A stretch of 45,861 nucleotides of DNA from assembly GCA_007134735.1 (NCBI GenBank), contig SLKG01000066.1, forward strand, positions 1-45,861, in the 5' to 3' direction. The stretch comes from Kiritimatiellia bacterium. GTDB taxonomy: Bacteria > Verrucomicrobiota > Kiritimatiellia > SLAD01. Below the pieces are notes generated by a model. The model was given only the letters and a program-made list of their open reading frames with translations. It was not told the origin of the DNA and made no database searches. Position numbers and translations under genes: made by a program. Shown piece after piece: positions 1-9,800 of this stretch; position 1 is the first letter of the stretch; every line of letters begins with the position of its first letter.

Positions 1-197
1 ACCCGCGCGCGATTCGCATACCGCTCAATGATAATCTCGGCGATGGCGGCGTCCCGGAGGCGCTTCTTTATGAATTCCCGGATCCGATGATCTTCATGAA
101 GCAAATCGCCGAATTCCCGCTTGTTCGCAAACCAGCGCGACCGCCAGTCCTTGGTGACGGACACACGCATGCCGATGGGATTTACCTTTTGGCCCAA
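1..197 (-). CDS. rpsC: 30S ribosomal protein S3, N-terminal part (cut by window edge)
   Basis: Small-subunit protein S3, part of the mRNA entry tunnel/helicase site. The minus strand encodes about 65 residues beginning [16 protein letters not shown], the standard S3 start, followed by the KH-domain lead-in; the remaining C-terminal two thirds lie outside the window. The start codon is TTG (197-195): the family-typical first residues begin exactly there, and a GGAG at 204-207 sits six bases upstream. The SD overlaps the end of rplV, whose TAA is at 199-201, so the two genes are nearly coupled. Order rplV-rpsC is the normal S10-operon order. Confidence 0.95.
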   Translation of the reverse strand, partial: MGQKVNPIGMRVSVTKDWRSRWFANKREFGDLLHEDHRIREFIKKRLRDAAIAEIIIERYANRAR

Positions 198-198
198 A

Positions 199-585
199 TT
201 ATTCTCCTTTCTTCGCCTTCCGGCGCCGGGCTCCGCCTTTTGCCCCCGGAACGGGTTCGTCACTCAGGACGATTCGGATATGGCTGGTACGTTTCAAAAT
301 GGGCTTGGCCGATCCGCGGGCCGCCGCGATATACCGGCGCATGACGGGCCCGTTATCCACCAGGGCTTCCTTCACATACAATTCATCGGCGGACACGTCG
401 TGATTGTTCTCCGCATTGGCAATCGCCGATTTCAGGGTCTTTCCCAGAAAGAACGCCGCTTTCCGCTCATTGAATTCCACGAGACGAAGCGCATCCGACA
501 CACGGCGCCCGCTCATATCCCGCGCCAGATCGCGCGCCTTTTTCGGCGCAATCCGCACATATCTTGCTATCGCTCTGATTTCCAT
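199..585 (-). CDS. rplV: 50S ribosomal protein L22
   Basis: L22 lines the nascent-peptide exit tunnel with L4. The 128-residue product starts [21 protein letters not shown] and contains the family pattern of the alpha/beta core, the segment ALxLVEFxxRKAA, SAIANAENN, and the basic beta-hairpin region near residues 85-110 ([21 protein letters not shown]). The length is slightly above the usual 110-120 because of a basic C-terminal tail ([12 protein letters not shown]). It lies 12 bases downstream of rpsS and runs into the rpsC ribosome binding site. Confidence 0.97.
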   Translation of the reverse strand: MEIRAIARYVRIAPKKARDLARDMSGRRVSDALRLVEFNERKAAFFLGKTLKSAIANAENNHDVSADELYVKEALVDNGPVMRRYIAAARGSAKPILKRTSHIRIVLSDEPVPGAKGGARRRKAKKGE

Positions 586-597
586 GTCTCTTATCCG

Positions 598-882
598 CTA
601 TTTCAAGGCCACGGTTTTATCGGTGGCCGCGCCGTGACGCCGGAATGTGCGCGTAGGGGCAAATTCTCCCAGGCGGTGCCCCACCATGTTTTCCGTAATG
701 AACACCGAGATATGCGTCTTCCCGTTATGAATCGCAAACGTATGCCCCACGAACTCCGGAACAATCATGGAACGCCGGGACCAGGTCTTGATAACACGCT
801 TGGCGCCCGTTTGATCCATCCGCTCCACCTTCTTGAGGAGTTTCGGGTCTACATACGGTCCTTTTTTTAATGAACGGGTCAT
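598..882 (-). CDS. rpsS: 30S ribosomal protein S19
   Basis: S19 sits in the head of the small subunit beside S13 and contacts the A-site tRNA region. The 94-residue product starts [18 protein letters not shown] and carries the conserved segments [22 protein letters not shown] and [18 protein letters not shown], the hallmark of the family; the length is normal. Its ATG overlaps the rplB stop by four bases (ATGA), so translation is coupled to rplB. Context is the canonical rplB-rpsS-rplV-rpsC order. Confidence 0.98.
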   Translation of the reverse strand: MTRSLKKGPYVDPKLLKKVERMDQTGAKRVIKTWSRRSMIVPEFVGHTFAIHNGKTHISVFITENMVGHRLGEFAPTRTFRRHGAATDKTVALK

Positions 883-1712
883 CGCTTCTTACTCCTGCGC
901 TGAACAATAAATTTACTCGACGCCTTCTTCCGGGCCCGTGTTTTCTTCCCCTTGGTCTGTTTGCCCCAAGGCGATACCGGATGACTGCCGCCGGAAGACC
1001 GTCCTTCCCCGCCGCCCATGGGATGGTCCACGGGATTCATGACCACACCGCGCACCGTGGGACGATGCCCCTTCCACCGCGAACGCCCCGCCTTGCCATA
1101 CGAAATCGTTTCATGCTCCAGGTTGCCCACCTGCCCGATCGTGGCCATGCAGGACACGAGGATCCTGCGGATTTCCCCGCTGGGCAGCTTGACGTTGGCC
1201 ATTCGGCCTTCCCGTGAAATGACCTGCGCCGCCTCACCCGCCGATCGGACCATCTGGCCGCCGCGCCCCGGAGACAATTCTATATTGTGCAGGGGCATTC
1301 CAAGCGGAATATTCGAAATCGGCAGGGCATTCCCGACTTCGGGCTCGGCCTCCGGACCGGACATCACCGTGGCACCCACTGCCAGGCCCACCGGCGCCAG
1401 AATATACCGCTTTTCTCCGTCCCGGTAATGCAATAACGCTATCCGCGCCGAACGGTTCGGATCGTACTCGATCGCCGCCACGCTCGCCGGAATACCCTGC
1501 TTGTCGCGCTTGAAATCAATGATGCGAATCTTGCGCTTGTGCCCCCCGCCCCGATGCCGCACCGTAATGCGTCCGTTGCTGCCGCGTCCGGCCCGTTGCT
1601 TCCGGGCCTTGACCAGTGAACGCTCCGGCCGCTCGCGGGTCACTTCCTCAAACGTGGACGACGTCATGAAGCGACGGCTCGGTGTAGTAGGTCTGTATTT
1701 CTTGATGGCCAT
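879..1712 (-). CDS. rplB: 50S ribosomal protein L2
   Basis: L2 is a primary 23S rRNA binder needed for subunit association and peptidyl-transfer-centre assembly. The 277-residue product has normal family length. It begins [19 protein letters not shown] and shows the OB-fold/SH3 core ([23 protein letters not shown]), and near residues 215-245 the conserved [18 protein letters not shown] loop that contains the functionally important His. The basic tail ends QRRSKKR. It starts 13 bases downstream of rplW and overlaps rpsS by four bases. Confidence 0.98.
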   Translation of the reverse strand: MAIKKYRPTTPSRRFMTSSTFEEVTRERPERSLVKARKQRAGRGSNGRITVRHRGGGHKRKIRIIDFKRDKQGIPASVAAIEYDPNRSARIALLHYRDGEKRYILAPVGLAVGATVMSGPEAEPEVGNALPISNIPLGMPLHNIELSPGRGGQMVRSAGEAAQVISREGRMANVKLPSGEIRRILVSCMATIGQVGNLEHETISYGKAGRSRWKGHRPTVRGVVMNPVDHPMGGGEGRSSGGSHPVSPWGKQTKGKKTRARKKASSKFIVQRRSKKR

Positions 1713-1725
1713 GGGTATCCGTACC

Positions 1726-2010
1726 TTACGTCAAATCGATCGTGTCGCCTTCCTTCAACGTTACAACCGCACGCTTCCAGTTCGGCGTGCTCCCGTAATG
1801 CATGCTCCGCTCCCGTTTTCTCTTTCCGGGACGAATCATGGTATTAACCTGTTTCACGCTAACCGAAAAAAGTTCCTCCACCGCCTTCTTGATCTCCACC
1901 TTATTGGCCCGGCGGTTCACCTTGAACAGGTACTGGTTCCTGGTCTCGGCCAACCGGGTGCCTTTTTCCGTCACCAGGACCCGTTCTATGATCCGAGTCG
2001 GCTCCTTCAT
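1726..2010 (-). CDS. rplW: 50S ribosomal protein L23
   Basis: L23 is the protein at the tunnel exit that docks trigger factor and SRP. The 94-residue product [20 protein letters not shown] is of normal length and carries KYxF-like [22 protein letters not shown] and [12 protein letters not shown] segments. The ATG at 2010 was chosen over a longer open frame because homology begins there and the codon overlaps the rplD stop in an ATGA arrangement (2007-2010). This couples it to rplD, the usual S10-operon neighbour. Confidence 0.97.
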   Translation of the reverse strand: MKEPTRIIERVLVTEKGTRLAETRNQYLFKVNRRANKVEIKKAVEELFSVSVKQVNTMIRPGKRKRERSMHYGSTPNWKRAVVTLKEGDTIDLT

Positions 2011-2654
2011 GGCTTCCTCCGCCCTGCGGCGTCCCCCAACCGCGCTTCCAATGCCTTCATGGCTTCCTTTTCCACAATCAAAACCGGGGTGCGCAATAGG
2101 GTGTACGTGTTCAACTGCCCGGCCGTGGTCACTTCCACGTCGGGAAGGTTCCGGGTGGCCAAGAGCGCATTCTTGTGTAACGAACCCAGTACGAGCACGG
2201 CTCCGCGAACGGCGTCCACCTGTGCAAGAAAATCGGCAACCGACCGTGTACGCGGCTCTTCCATCGTCCAAGCGTCCAGGATCATCACCTGTCCGGACGC
2301 GACCTTGTCGCTGAAGGCCCGCCGGAACGCAAGACGCGCCGTCTTCTTGTTCAAGGGCCTGCGATAATCGCGGGGCTTCGGCCCAAACGCCACGGATCCG
2401 CCCCGCCAGACAGGCGATTGACGGTACCCGGCCCGGGCCATTCCCGTGCCCTTCTGACGCCAGGGCTTCTTGTTGCTGCCCGCCACTTCGCCCTTGCCTT
2501 TGGTCGAAGCGGTACCCGAACGGAGCGCGGCCAGATGAGCCACCACGGCTTCATAGACCGCGTGCTCGCCCTTCTTCTGTTCCAGCAGTTCATCCGGCAG
2601 GGTATAGTCCCCCACCGTCTCGCCCTGCATATTCCTGATCGGTATGTTACTCAT
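2007..2654 (-). CDS. rplD: 50S ribosomal protein L4
   Basis: L4 reaches into the exit tunnel next to L22 and, in gammaproteobacteria, also autoregulates the S10 operon; whether it does here cannot be told. The product has 215 residues. The extended tunnel loop is visible as KGKGEVAGSNKKPWRQKGTG followed by ARAGYRQSPVWRGG near residues 50-90, with the Rossmann-like C-terminal half after it. The gene lies between rplC (35 bases upstream to the ATG) and rplW (four-base overlap). Confidence 0.97.
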   Translation of the reverse strand: MSNIPIRNMQGETVGDYTLPDELLEQKKGEHAVYEAVVAHLAALRSGTASTKGKGEVAGSNKKPWRQKGTGMARAGYRQSPVWRGGSVAFGPKPRDYRRPLNKKTARLAFRRAFSDKVASGQVMILDAWTMEEPRTRSVADFLAQVDAVRGAVLVLGSLHKNALLATRNLPDVEVTTAGQLNTYTLLRTPVLIVEKEAMKALEARLGDAAGRRKP

Positions 2655-2689
2655 GATTTCCTGCGCCGGCCAAGGGCCGTACGCTTCCC

Positions 2690-3331
2690 TTACGATTGCT
2701 TCAATGGTTTCTTAATGGCTTTCCGGATTACCACCAGTCCCCCGTTCGGGCCGGGCACCGCGCCCTGCACCAGGACGGCATTGTCCTCTTCGCGAATCTC
2801 CACTATCCGGAGATTCTGCGTTGTGGTGTGTACATGGCCCATGTGTCCGGGCATCCGGGTTCCCTTGAAAACGCGGGCCGGGGATACCTTCATCCCAATC
2901 GCTCCCGTGCGGCGATGCATTCCGGATCCGTGCGAGGCCCGTCCGCCGCTCATTCCATATCGCCGCACAACACCCTGAAAACCCCGGCCTTTGCAAATCC
3001 CCAGGACGTCCACATGCGTGGCATCCTTCAATATGTCCACCCGGATTACGTCTCCGGGGTTGATCTCTTCGCCCTCTTCCAAGCGGACTTCGCGCAACAC
3101 GGTCACCGGCTCCGCCTTCGCTTTATTCACATGGCCCCGCTTCGGCTTGCTCAGGCGTTGTTCCTTCTGCTTGCCGAAACCGAGCTGCGCGGCTTCGTAT
3201 CCGTCCCGGTCGCGCGTTTTTCGCTGGATCACTACGCAGGGACCGGCTTCGATGACCGTCACGGGCACCTGACGGCCCTCTTCGTCAAAGACCTGCGTCA
3301 TTCCAATTTTTCTGCCAATCAAACCGTTCAT
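2690..3331 (-). CDS. rplC: 50S ribosomal protein L3
   Basis: L3 is an early-assembly protein whose loop approaches the peptidyl-transferase centre. From the ATG at 3331 the product is 213 residues, starting [20 protein letters not shown] as is typical. A TTG six bases upstream is possible but less likely. The central part has the conserved [22 protein letters not shown] and HRRTGAIG segment. The ribosome binding site is weak. Unusually, the 98-base gap to rpsJ is filled by a stem-loop made of GGAGT/ACTCC repeats (reported separately), which may affect expression of everything downstream. Confidence 0.97.
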   Translation of the reverse strand: MNGLIGRKIGMTQVFDEEGRQVPVTVIEAGPCVVIQRKTRDRDGYEAAQLGFGKQKEQRLSKPKRGHVNKAKAEPVTVLREVRLEEGEEINPGDVIRVDILKDATHVDVLGICKGRGFQGVVRRYGMSGGRASHGSGMHRRTGAIGMKVSPARVFKGTRMPGHMGHVHTTTQNLRIVEIREEDNAVLVQGAVPGPNGGLVVIRKAIKKPLKQS

Positions 3332-3337
3332 ATTCAA

Positions 3338-3429
3338 ATCCGGAGTGCCGGATTGTTGGAGTACTGGAGTATTGGGGTGCCTCTTATTCCCCGTACTCCG
3401 TCACTCCATTACTCCATCACTCCATCTCC
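3338..3429. repeat. degenerate 8-base tandem repeat forming an inverted-repeat stem-loop
   Basis: Read on the transcribed strand, the gap between rpsJ and rplC is a run of units of the form ATGGAGTG/ATGGAGTA (about four copies, 3394-3429), then a loop, then the reverse-complement units ATACTCC/AGTACTCC (3358-3372). The core pairs 3366-3377 with 3389-3399 (GGAGTA and GGGG against CCCC and TACTCC, with a small internal bulge) around an 11-base loop, and outer units can pair in several registers. It looks like a dispersed intergenic hairpin repeat rather than a classical terminator, as no T-run follows. Confidence 0.75.
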
Positions 3430-3738
3430 TCAAATCTTGATTGAAATATCCACCCCGGCCGGAAGATTGAGTTTCTTCAATTCGTCCACGGTCCGGGCGG
3501 TGGGCTCGACAATATCGAGCAATCGTTTATGTGTTCGGATCTCAAATTGTTCCATGGATTTCTTATCCACGTGCGGACTGCGATTCACGCTGAACTTCTC
3601 AATACGCGTCGGCATGGGAATCGGCCCCACCACACGAGCGCCTGTACGCTTCGCGGTTTCCACGATATCCACCGTCGACGCGTCAAGAACACGATGATCG
3701 TATGCTTTCAAACCTATTCGTATGCGTTGATCGTTCAT
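3430..3738 (-). CDS. rpsJ: 30S ribosomal protein S10 (NusE)
   Basis: S10 is a small-subunit head protein and, as NusE, the partner of NusG/NusB in antitermination. The product is 102 residues from the ATG at 3738, [21 protein letters not shown], with the conserved [41 protein letters not shown] block and the C-terminal [11 protein letters not shown]. The longer open frame upstream has no family similarity and overlaps fusA, so it was not used. It is the first gene of the S10 cluster and follows fusA by seven bases with no intervening tuf. Confidence 0.97.
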   Translation of the reverse strand: MNDQRIRIGLKAYDHRVLDASTVDIVETAKRTGARVVGPIPMPTRIEKFSVNRSPHVDKKSMEQFEIRTHKRLLDIVEPTARTVDELKKLNLPAGVDISIKI

Positions 3739-3745
3739 AATGTTT

Positions 3746-5878
3746 TCAGTGCTGAAGAATGGAATGCTGGATGGATTCCGGCACGACTTCAAACAAGCGA
3801 GGCTGCATGGTATGCGTCGCCCGCCCCCGAGTCAAGGACCGTAGTGCGGTTGCATAACCAAATAATTCGGCCAGGGGAACGTCCGCATGAATTATTCTTG
3901 TTCCCGCCGCCGTTTTGACCTCCCGCACGTTTCCCCGGCGGCTGTTCAAATCGCCCAGCACATCCCCCAGGTGTTCTTCCGGGGTCAGGATCTCGAGATC
4001 CATGACCGGCTCCAGCAGAACGGGTTCCGCGGCGCCGACCGCTTCGCGCAGCGCCATGACCGCGGCGGTTCGAAAAGCCGCCTCGGAATCGTAATCCGGA
4101 TTCGAGCTTCCGCCCACAATACGGACCTGTACGTCCACTATGGGATAATGGGCCAGGATTCCCGTGGCCAATCCGTCTTCCACCCCCTCGCGGATGGCAT
4201 CCCTGAATTCCGCCGGAACGAGCCCGGGCGATACGTCGAACTCAATCTGATTCGCGGCCCCCCGCTCACGCGGCGTTATTTCCAGTACGACATGACCGTA
4301 CTGCATGGCGCCCCCGAATTCCCGTTGAAATCTATGCGCGCCTCCGGCCGGGCGCCGGATTGTTTCGCGGTACCACACCATCGGCTTTCCGGCCCGGGCG
4401 TTCACCTTGAATTCCCGGAACATGCGATCCTTGAGAATCTCCAGGTGCAGTTCTCCCATACCGCTGATGATGGTCTGTCCCGTATCCTCGTCCACGCGCA
4501 CTTTAAATGTCGGATCCTCTTCGGACAGCGCCGAAAGCGCATCGCCCAGCGCTTCCTTGTCCGCCTGGGTTCGCGGTTCGATGGCCATGGAGATAACCGG
4601 CTCCGGAAACACAATGCGCTCCAGGAGAACCGGCTGATTTTCCACACACAGGGTGTCGCCGGTGGTTACGTCCTTCAGCCCCACCAGACCGCCGATTTCG
4701 CCGGAGTACAAGGCTTCCAGCTCCTCGCGATGATTCGCGTGCAAACGAACAATACGACTGATCCGCTCCCGTTTCCGGGTACGGGGGTTGTACACATTCT
4801 TGCCCTTTTGCAGAATGCCGGAATACACGCGCACAAAATGGAGACGTCCGATATACGCGTCCGTCGCGATCTTGAACACCATGGCGCTCATCGGTTCAAA
4901 ATCGTCGGCTTTCCGTTCCTCCCGTTCCTCGGTTTTGGGATGATATCCCTGTATGGCGGCCACATCCGGCGGCGCCGGGAGGTAATCCACCACGGCATCC
5001 AGCAACGGCTGAATACCCTTGTTTTTCAGGGCGGATCCGCACAACACGGGAACCAGTTTCCGGGCCAGCGAGGCCCGTCGAAGACCCGCACGCAGCTCTC
5101 CGGTGGGCACATCGGGATTTTCCAGGTAGATCTCCAGGATCCGTTCATCGACCTCGGCCACCGCCTCGATCAATCGCGCACGCGCCCGCTCCGCATCGGC
5201 GGTCCGTTCCGGAGGGATGTCGCCCACGTCCATTTGGGCGCCCATGCTCTCATCATCAAACGCAACGGCACGCATATCCAGCAGATCGATTACGCCCCGG
5301 TAGTTCTCCTCGCTCCCCCAGGGAATCTGCAGCGGCACCACGGGTGCGACGAGCTTCGCACGAATATCGGCGATGGCCCGCTCAAAATCCGCGCCTTTCC
5401 GATCGAGCTTGTTGATAAACACCAGGCAGGGAACCCGGTATTTCTGCGCCTGTCGCCATACGGTTTCCGATTGCGGTTGTACGCCCGCCACCCCGCAAAA
5501 CACGCCGACGGCGCCGTCCAGCACGCGCAGGGAACGTTCCACTTCCACCGTAAAATCCACATGGCCGGGCGTGTCAATAATGTTGACCTGGTGATCCCGC
5601 CAGAACAGCGTGGTCGCCGCACTGGTAATCGTAATACCCCGCTCCTGCTCCTGGATCATCCAGTCCATGGTCGCGGTGCCGTAATCGACCTCGCCGATTT
5701 TGTGTACGCGCCCGCTGTAGAACAGCATGCGTTCGGTCGTCGTCGTTTTCCCGGCATCGATATGCGCCATGATGCCGATATTCCGGATACGGGACAGAGG
5801 ACGCCCGCGCCCTTCCGCCTCGCGGCGTGAGGGTTGGTCCGAATTCGACTTTTTCGACTGTTCCAGCACGTTCGCCAT
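3746..5878 (-). CDS. fusA: translation elongation factor G
   Basis: GTPase catalysing ribosomal translocation. The 710-residue product has G1 AHIDAGKTT (about 38-46), G2 [12 protein letters not shown]3 DTPGHVDF, G4 NKLD and a G5-like SALK, then domains II-V including the GMGELHLEI and YRETI segments. The ATG at 5878 is preferred; a TTG lies two codons upstream. The N-terminus carries about 20 hydrophilic residues before [12 protein letters not shown], more than typical EF-G. The [17 protein letters not shown] segment is closer to what I recall of the spdEFG1/mitochondrial-type EF-Gs than to the common AVxGVEPQSE form; this subtype call is uncertain. It sits in the str operon after rpsG. Confidence 0.95.
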   Translation of the reverse strand: MANVLEQSKKSNSDQPSRREAEGRGRPLSRIRNIGIMAHIDAGKTTTTERMLFYSGRVHKIGEVDYGTATMDWMIQEQERGITITSAATTLFWRDHQVNIIDTPGHVDFTVEVERSLRVLDGAVGVFCGVAGVQPQSETVWRQAQKYRVPCLVFINKLDRKGADFERAIADIRAKLVAPVVPLQIPWGSEENYRGVIDLLDMRAVAFDDESMGAQMDVGDIPPERTADAERARARLIEAVAEVDERILEIYLENPDVPTGELRAGLRRASLARKLVPVLCGSALKNKGIQPLLDAVVDYLPAPPDVAAIQGYHPKTEEREERKADDFEPMSAMVFKIATDAYIGRLHFVRVYSGILQKGKNVYNPRTRKRERISRIVRLHANHREELEALYSGEIGGLVGLKDVTTGDTLCVENQPVLLERIVFPEPVISMAIEPRTQADKEALGDALSALSEEDPTFKVRVDEDTGQTIISGMGELHLEILKDRMFREFKVNARAGKPMVWYRETIRRPAGGAHRFQREFGGAMQYGHVVLEITPRERGAANQIEFDVSPGLVPAEFRDAIREGVEDGLATGILAHYPIVDVQVRIVGGSSNPDYDSEAAFRTAAVMALREAVGAAEPVLLEPVMDLEILTPEEHLGDVLGDLNSRRGNVREVKTAAGTRIIHADVPLAELFGYATALRSLTRGRATHTMQPRLFEVVPESIQHSILQH

Positions 5879-5890
5879 TTTCAAATCTGT

Positions 5891-6361
5891 TTACCATCGG
5901 TAATGGGCGAAGGCCCGGTTGGCCTGCGCCATTTTAAACGTATCTTCCCGTTTCTTGACGGCGGATCCCTGATTCTTGTGCGCGTCCATCAACTCTACCG
6001 CCAATGCACGCTGCATGGGCATGCCCTTGCGCGCCGCGGAATACTGAATAATCCATCGGAGGGCCAGCGATACCTGCCGTTCCTCGCTGACTTCCACCGG
6101 CACCTGGTATGTCGCCCCGCCGACTCGCCGGGACTTGACTTCGAGGCGGGGCTTCACATTATCCAGCGCCTGGGTCAGAAACTCCACCGGCTCCTGTTTG
6201 GATTCCTTTTCAATCTCATCCAGGGCGCCGTAGACGAGGCGCTCCGCCACGGATTTCTTCCCGCGACGCATTACCTGCTTGATAAAGGTCGCCACCAGTT
6301 CGTTGTTGTGCTTCGCGTCGGCCACGCGAGGTCTTTTTACCGCTCTGCGTCTTCTCGCCAT
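5891..6361 (-). CDS. rpsG: 30S ribosomal protein S7
   Basis: Primary binder of the 16S rRNA 3' major (head) domain near the E site. 156 residues, normal length, starting MARRRRAVKRP with family segments KVMRRGKKSVAE-like, ALDNVKPRLEVKSRRVGGATYQVPVEV and MPMQRALAVELMDAHKNQGSAVKKREDTFKMAQANRAFAHYRW at the C-terminus. An AAGGGA ribosome binding site overlaps the rpsL stop region 11 bases upstream, consistent with rpsL-rpsG coupling. Confidence 0.97.
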   Translation of the reverse strand: MARRRRAVKRPRVADAKHNNELVATFIKQVMRRGKKSVAERLVYGALDEIEKESKQEPVEFLTQALDNVKPRLEVKSRRVGGATYQVPVEVSEERQVSLALRWIIQYSAARKGMPMQRALAVELMDAHKNQGSAVKKREDTFKMAQANRAFAHYRW

Positions 6362-6372
6362 CGTATGATCCC

Positions 6373-6747
6373 TTACGGTTTCGGCTTTTTACTGCCGTAT
6401 TTGGAACGGCCCCGCTTGCGTCCGTCGACCCCCAGGCTATCGAGCGCGCCGCGGACAATATGGTAGCGCACACCCGGCAAATCGGGTACGCGGCCGCCCC
6501 GCACCAGCACCATGCTGTGCTCCTGCAGATTATGTCCCTGCCCGGGTATGTAGGCGGTCACTTCATACCCGTTGGTCAAACGTACACGCGCCACCTTGCG
6601 CAACGCCGAGTTCGGCTTCTTGGGAGTCTGTGTCTTGACCTGCAGACATACCCCTCGCCGCTGCGGCGAATTGGTCAACGCCGGCGACTTCATCTTCTTC
6701 CGTATCGTGCGCCGTCCCTTATTCACAAGTTGATTGATAGTCGGCAT
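6373..6747 (-). CDS. rpsL: 30S ribosomal protein S12
   Basis: S12 governs decoding fidelity at the A site. The 124-residue product has the canonical [12 protein letters not shown] start, [16 protein letters not shown] (with the Lys of the first streptomycin-resistance hotspot) and [32 protein letters not shown]. In the second hotspot loop the usual Lys (GGRVKDLPG) is Pro; the neighbouring Asp that is beta-methylthiolated in other bacteria is kept. The codon is CCC on the coding strand. An 83-base gap separates it from rpoC, with a purine-rich ribosome binding site before the ATG. Confidence 0.97.
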   Translation of the reverse strand: MPTINQLVNKGRRTIRKKMKSPALTNSPQRRGVCLQVKTQTPKKPNSALRKVARVRLTNGYEVTAYIPGQGHNLQEHSMVLVRGGRVPDLPGVRYHIVRGALDSLGVDGRKRGRSKYGSKKPKP

Positions 6748-6830
6748 ATTTTTTTCTCTCTTCCTGGCAAAAACAAAGGGGCGAGAACCCTATAAAACAT
6801 TTCGTGGATACGCAACATGAACGTGCGCTT

Positions 6831-9800
6831 CTACGAACTTTTTTTCTCCTCCAGAAAATTATCGCCCAGCAATTCCTCGGCCGAGATCGGCTCCGCCAGC
6901 GGAACCAGTTTGATGTTTCTATGCATTTTGAACCCGGTGCCGGCGGGGATCAGATGCCCCATGATGACGTTCTCCTTGAACCCGCGCAGGTGATCCACCC
7001 GGCCCAGGGTCGCCGCGTCCGTGAGCACGCGGGTCGTGTCCTGGAAAGACGCGGCCGAGATGAAGCTTTCCGTCTCCAGCGCCGCCTTGGTAATACCCAG
7101 CAGGACCGGCGAGGCTTCCGCCGGACGCTTGCCTTCCGCCATGGCGGCCTCGTTCACTTCCTGGAACACGTACCGCTCGACCTGCTCGCCCCAGATGAAA
7201 TGCGTGTCGCCCGGATCGGTAATCCGTACCTTGCGCAACATCTGGTGCACGATGATCTCGATGTGCTTGTCGCCGATTTCAACCCCTTGCAGGCGATACA
7301 CCTGCTGGACTTCGTTGACCAGGTACTCCTGCAGCTCCTGCGGGCCGCATACATCAAGAATTTCCTGCGGAAGGATCGGCCCTTCGGTAAGCTGTTGCCC
7401 TTTTCGGACATGATCCCCCTGGAATACGACTATATGCCGTCCCATCGGGATCTCATGTTCCTCGACTTCACCCGTACCCGTGTCCCGAACCAATATGCGG
7501 CGCCGTCCGCGCGCCATCCCGCCGAATTCAACAATGCCGTCGATCTTCGCGATCTCCGCGGCATTCTTGGGCGTGCGCGCTTCGAACAATTCGGCCACCC
7601 GCGGCAATCCGCCCGTGATATCCTTCGTCCGTGACACCTTGCGCGGCGTCTTGGCCAGCAAGGCGCCCGCCGGCATCTCATTGCCTTCGCGCACCATGAC
7701 GTGCGCACCCGCGGGAATCGAATAATAATGGAGCATCTCCCCGGACGCCTTGTCCTTGATGACGATCTGCGGATGCAGATCCTCCTTGTGCTCCATGACC
7801 ACAAGCCCTTCCATTCCGGTCGATTCGTCCACTTCCTTCCGGACCGTTACCCCTTCGATAAAGTCGTGAAAATCAATGACGCCGGTTTGTTCGGCCAGAA
7901 TCGGAACATTGTACGGATCCCATTTTACGAAACTTTGGTTCTTCTTGACCGATCCGCCGTCCGCCACGGATATCACCGCCCCGATCACGATGGTATGGCG
8001 CTCGAGCTCGCGCCCCTCCTGATCGTACACGCCCACCACCCCGCTCTTGTTCAGAACGGTGTAGTTGCCGTCCAGCGAACTGACGACCCGGAGATCATGA
8101 TACCGGATGACGCCGTTGTGTTTCGCCACGATTTGAGGCTGCTTGAACACGGAGGCGGCCGTACCGCCGATGTGGAACGTGCGCATGGTCAACTGTGTGC
8201 CCGGCTCCCCGATGGACTGGGCCGCGATAATGCCCACGGGCTCGCCCAGCGCAATCGGCAGGCCGTTGGCCGGATTGCGTCCGTAACACTTGGCGCAGCA
8301 ACCGAAGCGCGATTCGCACGTGAGCACGCTGCGAATCCGCACGGAATCGAAACCGACTTTTTCGATCTTCTCCGCCGCGGACTCATCTATCTCCTGACCG
8401 GCCGCCACCAGGATGTCCTTGGTCAGAGGGTCCCGTATATCATCCAACGCGGTACGGCCCACAATCCGGGACCCGAGGGGCACGAGTTCCTCGTCGCCTT
8501 CGTAGATGGCCTTGATGTCGATCCCGTTCAACGTGTGGCAATCCTGCTCCACGGTGATGATGTCCTGCGACACGTCCACGAGCTTTCGAGTCAGATAGCC
8601 CGAATCGGCCGTCTTGAGCGCGGTATCGGCCAACCCTTTCCGGGCGCCGTGCGTACTGATGAAGTATTCCAGCACGGTCAAGCCTTCGCGGAAATTCGAG
8701 ATGATGGGACGCTCAATGATTTCGCCCGAGGGACGCGCCATCAACCCGCGCATCCCGGCCAGCTGCCGGATCTGCTGCTTGCTCCCGCGCGCCCCGGAAT
8801 CCACCATGATAAAAATAGGATTCAGATGATTCCGGTTGTCGTTGTATTCCATCATCCGGTACATCGCCGCGGAGATTTCGTCGGTAACGTGAGTCCAGAT
8901 ATCAATGATCTTGTTGTACCGTTCCCCGTCGGTAATGATGCCCTTTCGATACTGGGCATCCACCACCGCGATGTCCTTGCGGGCGCGTTCCACGATTTCC
9001 GGTTTATCGTCCGGCACGATCATATCGTCCATGCCGATCGAAATACCGGCCCGCGTGGCATGTTCAAACCCCAGCGCTTTGAGCCGGTCCAGGGTCTTGA
9101 CCGTTTCTTCCTGCCCGGCCAGGCGATAGCATTCCAGAATCAACCGCTCCATGTTCTTCTTGCCGACCGTCATGTTGATGAACCCCATGCCGTCGGGCCA
9201 GATTTCATTGAAGAAGACGCGTCCCACCGTGGTTTCAATCACGGACCGGGTGGCATCCCCATGAAGGGTTTCACGCTGGTGATCGGGATTCCGATAGCGA
9301 ATGCGGTCGTGCAGTTTCAATTCGCCCTCGTCATGGGCGCTATGCACCTCACTGGCATCCAGCAGAATCGGAAGATGGACGGGTTCGGCCGGCTCCTCCA
9401 GCTTGCGCCGGCTTGCAATGCGATCCTGCTGGGAATCGCAGGTGAGGTAATAACATCCCAGGGCGACGTCCTGCGTCGGCGTGGTGATGGGTTTCCCGCT
9501 GGACGGTGAAAATATATTGTTGGGCGCCAGCATGAGCAGGCGGGATTCAAGTTGGGCCTCCACGGAAAGCGGCACATGGACCGCCATTTGATCGCCGTCG
9601 AAATCGGCATTGTAGGCCGTACAGACGAGCGGATGTACCCGGATGGCCTCGCCCTCGATCAACACCGGCTCGAACGTCTGGATGCCCAGACGGTGCAGCG
9701 TCGGCGCGCGGTTCAACATGACCGTATGCCCATGCGTTACCTCTTCCAGGATATCCCATACCTCGTCGGCTTCACGTTCTATCATCTTTTTGGCGCTGCG

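Noticed and set aside
2011-2271. Upstream extension of the L23 open frame to 181 residues
   Set aside because: The extension overlaps rplD in another frame and has no L23 similarity; the ATGA overlap at 2007-2010 marks the real start.
3338-3429. Reading the GGAGT/ACTCC array as a CRISPR or intrinsic terminator
   Set aside because: Units are only 8 bases without unique spacers, and no T-run follows the stem on the transcribed strand.
3887-5830. 647-codon open frame on the plus strand opposite fusA
   Set aside because: It is fully antisense to a well-conserved EF-G, His/Arg/Gly-rich with no recognisable domain; long antisense frames are expected in GC-rich coding DNA.
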